The notes beneath the pieces were generated by a model. It searched no databases and was not told the origin of the DNA. It saw only the letters and a list, made by a program, of their open reading frames with translations. This document shows, piece after piece, positions 8,107-9,092 of a stretch of DNA of 9,092 nt (the first letter of the stretch is position 1; each line of letters starts with the position of its first letter). A program made the position numbers and the translations under genes. Source of the DNA: Alphaproteobacteria bacterium (GTDB lineage: Bacteria; Pseudomonadota; Alphaproteobacteria; Rickettsiales; JABSSG01); contig JAHZKS010000097.1 in assembly GCA_022600235.1 (NCBI GenBank), positions 1 through 9,092 of the forward strand, in the 5' to 3' direction.

Positions 8107-8631
8107 TTATACTTTTGTTACTTGTTCAAATTCTAAGTCTAGAGGGGTAGCTCTACCAAATATTGTTACAGAGACCTTCAACCTCTTCTTAGCATCCTCT
8201 ACATCTTCAACAGTTCCTAAGAAAGACTCAAAAGGACCATCTTTAATCTTCACAGAATCACCCACCTGAAACGCAGCCGCTTGAGTTCTAGCGATTGCAC
8301 TTGTTTGAATCTGCTCCATAATAGTTTGCACTTCTTTCTCAGAAATTTCCTGAGGCTTACCATTCGCACCTAAAAAACCACCTACTTTTGGTATGCTTTT
8401 TATTGCATGCCATAAGTTATCATTCATATCCATTTTAATAAGAATGTAACCAGGCAAGAATTTCTTTTCTACATCAACCTTTTTTCCCTTTTTAATCTCA
8501 ATAACTTTCTCAACAGGGATAATTACTTCACCTATACAGTCCTTTAGATTTTCTTTCTCAGCTTTTTCCTCTATAGACAGAACAACTTTTTTTTCCTGAC
8601 CAGATAAAGACTGCAATATATACCACTTCAT
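8107..8631 (-). CDS. nusG: Transcription termination/antitermination protein NusG
   Basis: NusG binds the RNA polymerase clamp, favours processive elongation and connects polymerase to Rho or to ribosomal S10. The protein has 174 residues, standard for bacterial NusG. The N-terminal NGN domain starts with MKWYILQSLSGQEKKV and contains KKFLPGYILIKMDM (56-69), the usual FPGY-type polymerase contact, and a PKVGGFLG segment (81-88). After a linker at about 100-120, the KOW domain begins at FQVGDSVKIKDGPFESFLG (121-139) and runs to about 171. It starts 5 nt after the secE stop with no clear Shine-Dalgarno, suggesting coupling. Codons 13-15 contain a run of eight A residues (8587-8594), a possible slippage site. 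Confidence 0.98.
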   Translation of the reverse strand: MKWYILQSLSGQEKKVVLSIEEKAEKENLKDCIGEVIIPVEKVIEIKKGKKVDVEKKFLPGYILIKMDMNDNLWHAIKSIPKVGGFLGANGKPQEISEKEVQTIMEQIQTSAIARTQAAAFQVGDSVKIKDGPFESFLGTVEDVEDAKKRLKVSVTIFGRATPLDLEFEQVTKV

Positions 8632-8636
8632 AATAT

Positions 8637-8831
8637 CTATAATCTCAAATTTGAAACAAAATTCACAAAACGAAATATCAAAAAGTCAGACAAAACAAAC
8701 AAAAGAGAAAAAACAATTACTACAACCAAAACTACACCCGTAGAAATAATTGTCTCCCTTCTAGTAAGCCAGGTCACTTTTGACACTTCCTGCTTAACTT
8801 CTCCAAAAAACTTAAAAATCTTACCCATCAT
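8637..8831 (-). CDS. secE: Preprotein translocase subunit SecE
   Basis: SecE is the small inner-membrane subunit that clamps SecY in the SecYEG channel. From the ATG at 8829-8831 it has 64 residues, a usual alphaproteobacterial size for the short, single-membrane-span form. Residues 5-26 are the amphipathic cytoplasmic helix with the signature EVKQEVSKVTWLTRRE. A hydrophobic span at about 28-48 is the transmembrane helix. The proline usual after Trp in this signature (W-P-T/S-R) is replaced by Leu22. An in-frame TTG at 8835-8837 would add two residues, but it abuts the TTGG that could serve as ribosome site, so I prefer the ATG; a second ATG follows at 8826-8828. It precedes nusG by 5 nt in the classical secE-nusG pair. 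Confidence 0.95.
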   Translation of the reverse strand: MMGKIFKFFGEVKQEVSKVTWLTRRETIISTGVVLVVVIVFSLLFVLSDFLIFRFVNFVSNLRL

Positions 8832-8837
8832 CTTCAA

Positions 8838-8847
8838 CCAAATTTGG
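8838..8847. repeat. 10-bp palindrome joining the tRNA CCA end and the secE leader
   Basis: CCAAATTTGG is a perfect palindrome. On the minus strand its left part is the encoded CCA of tRNA-Trp and its right part, TTTGG, is the only purine-ending stretch that could act as a secE ribosome site (6 nt before the ATG). It has no loop to spare as an RNA hairpin and may be chance. Confidence 0.45.
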
Positions 8848-8920
8848 CAGGAGCGAAGGGAATCGAACCCCCAACCTCCGGTTTTGGAGACCGGCGCTCT
8901 ACCAATTGAGCTACACTCCT
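8845..8920 (-). tRNA. trpT: tRNA-Trp, anticodon CCA
   Basis: This is a complete cloverleaf of 76 nt with an encoded 3' CCA (73 nt without it, 8848-8920). The acceptor AGGAGTG pairs with CGCTCCT (one T-G wobble) and the discriminator is G73. The D stem GCTC pairs with GAGC. The anticodon stem CCGGT/ACCGG encloses CTCCAAA, so the anticodon CCA lies at 8885-8887. The T arm holds GGTTCGATTCC, with two G-T pairs at its outer end. The anticodon arm is identical in pattern to E. coli tRNA-Trp. It lies 30 nt after tuf and 13 nt before the secE ATG, so it is probably released from a shared transcript by RNase cleavage. Confidence 0.98.
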
Positions 8921-8950
8921 ATCATAAAACTAACCTTTAATCAAGGAATT

Positions 8951-9092
8951 TTATTTCAAAATTTTAGAGACGACACCAGCTCCAACTGTTCTACCGCCTT
9001 CTCTTATTGCAAATCTTAATCCTTCATCCATAGCTATAGGCGCTATTAATGATACCTTCAACTTCACATTATCACCTGGCATTACCATCTCT
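8951..9092 (-). CDS. tuf: Elongation factor Tu, C-terminal 46 residues (5' end outside window)
   Basis: EF-Tu is the GTPase that delivers aminoacyl-tRNA to the ribosome. Only the end of domain 3 is visible, starting EMVMPGDNVKL, then LIAPIAMDEGLRFAIREGGRTVGAG, ending VVSKILK and TAA at 8951-8953. The Ala of RFAIREGG, equivalent to E. coli A375 where kirromycin resistance can arise, is unchanged. The frame enters from the right edge in good register with one spare base at 9092. The 30-nt gap to tRNA-Trp (8921-8950) holds only a weak 4-bp hairpin and no clear terminator, so tuf likely shares a transcript with the tRNA and secE. Confidence 0.97.
   Translation of the reverse strand, partial: EMVMPGDNVKLKVSLIAPIAMDEGLRFAIREGGRTVGAGVVSKILK

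Noticed and set aside
8921..8926. TATGAT, a good -10 match on the minus strand next to the tRNA-Trp 5' end
   Set aside because: It abuts the mature tRNA, so transcription would start inside the tRNA. The nearest TTGATT is only 12 nt upstream, too close for a -35.
8935..8947. CCTT/AAGG mini-hairpin after tuf as a possible terminator
   Set aside because: The stem is 4 bp with a 5-nt loop and no continuous U-run follows, so it is too weak for an intrinsic terminator.
1..9092. Search for a novel system, mobile element, CRISPR array or foreign gene
   Set aside because: Every base but short gaps belongs to a known housekeeping gene in a conserved order. There are no direct-repeat arrays, insertion sequence ends or unassigned coding regions.

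Overview
The window is a conserved housekeeping block from an AT-rich bacterium (roughly one third G+C by eye), and every gene lies on the minus strand. In transcription order, from right to left, it holds the 3' end of tuf, tRNA-Trp(CCA), secE, nusG, rplK, rplA, rplJ, rplL, rpoB and the 5' part of rpoC. The proteins look proteobacterial, RpoB and RpoC being close to E. coli over long stretches. The tuf/tRNA-Trp/secE linkage, the low G+C and the compact spacing suggest an alphaproteobacterium, most likely a Rickettsiales-like host-associated lineage. A free-living AT-rich alphaproteobacterium such as the SAR11 group cannot be excluded from sequence alone.

Region by region: 8951-9092 is the C-terminal end of EF-Tu. 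8845-8920 is a complete tRNA-Trp with an encoded CCA end. 8637-8831 is SecE and 8107-8631 is NusG. 6009-8104 carries the large-subunit proteins L11, L1, L10 and L7/L12. 1874-5950 is a full-length RNA polymerase beta subunit. 1-1849 is the first 616 codons of beta', cut by the window edge. Gaps between genes are 2 to 58 nt. I see no convincing terminator between any pair, so the block could be one long transcription unit fed from upstream of tuf, outside the window.

The genes serve gene expression throughout: EF-Tu and tRNA-Trp in elongation, L11/L1/L10/L12 in the factor-binding stalk and L1 arm of the ribosome, RpoB/RpoC as the polymerase core, NusG linking polymerase to its elongation partners, and SecE in the protein export channel. 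All complete reading frames are intact, with no frameshift, mobile element, CRISPR array or foreign gene. I found no sign of an undescribed system. The points worth a second look are regulatory and small-scale: the lack of space for classical L1 and L10 autoregulatory leaders, a perfect hairpin at the end of rplA, a Leu-to-Phe change in the rifampicin region of RpoB, a Pro-to-Leu change in the SecE signature, and start-codon choices in rplA and secE. No stretch longer than 58 nt lacks a gene.
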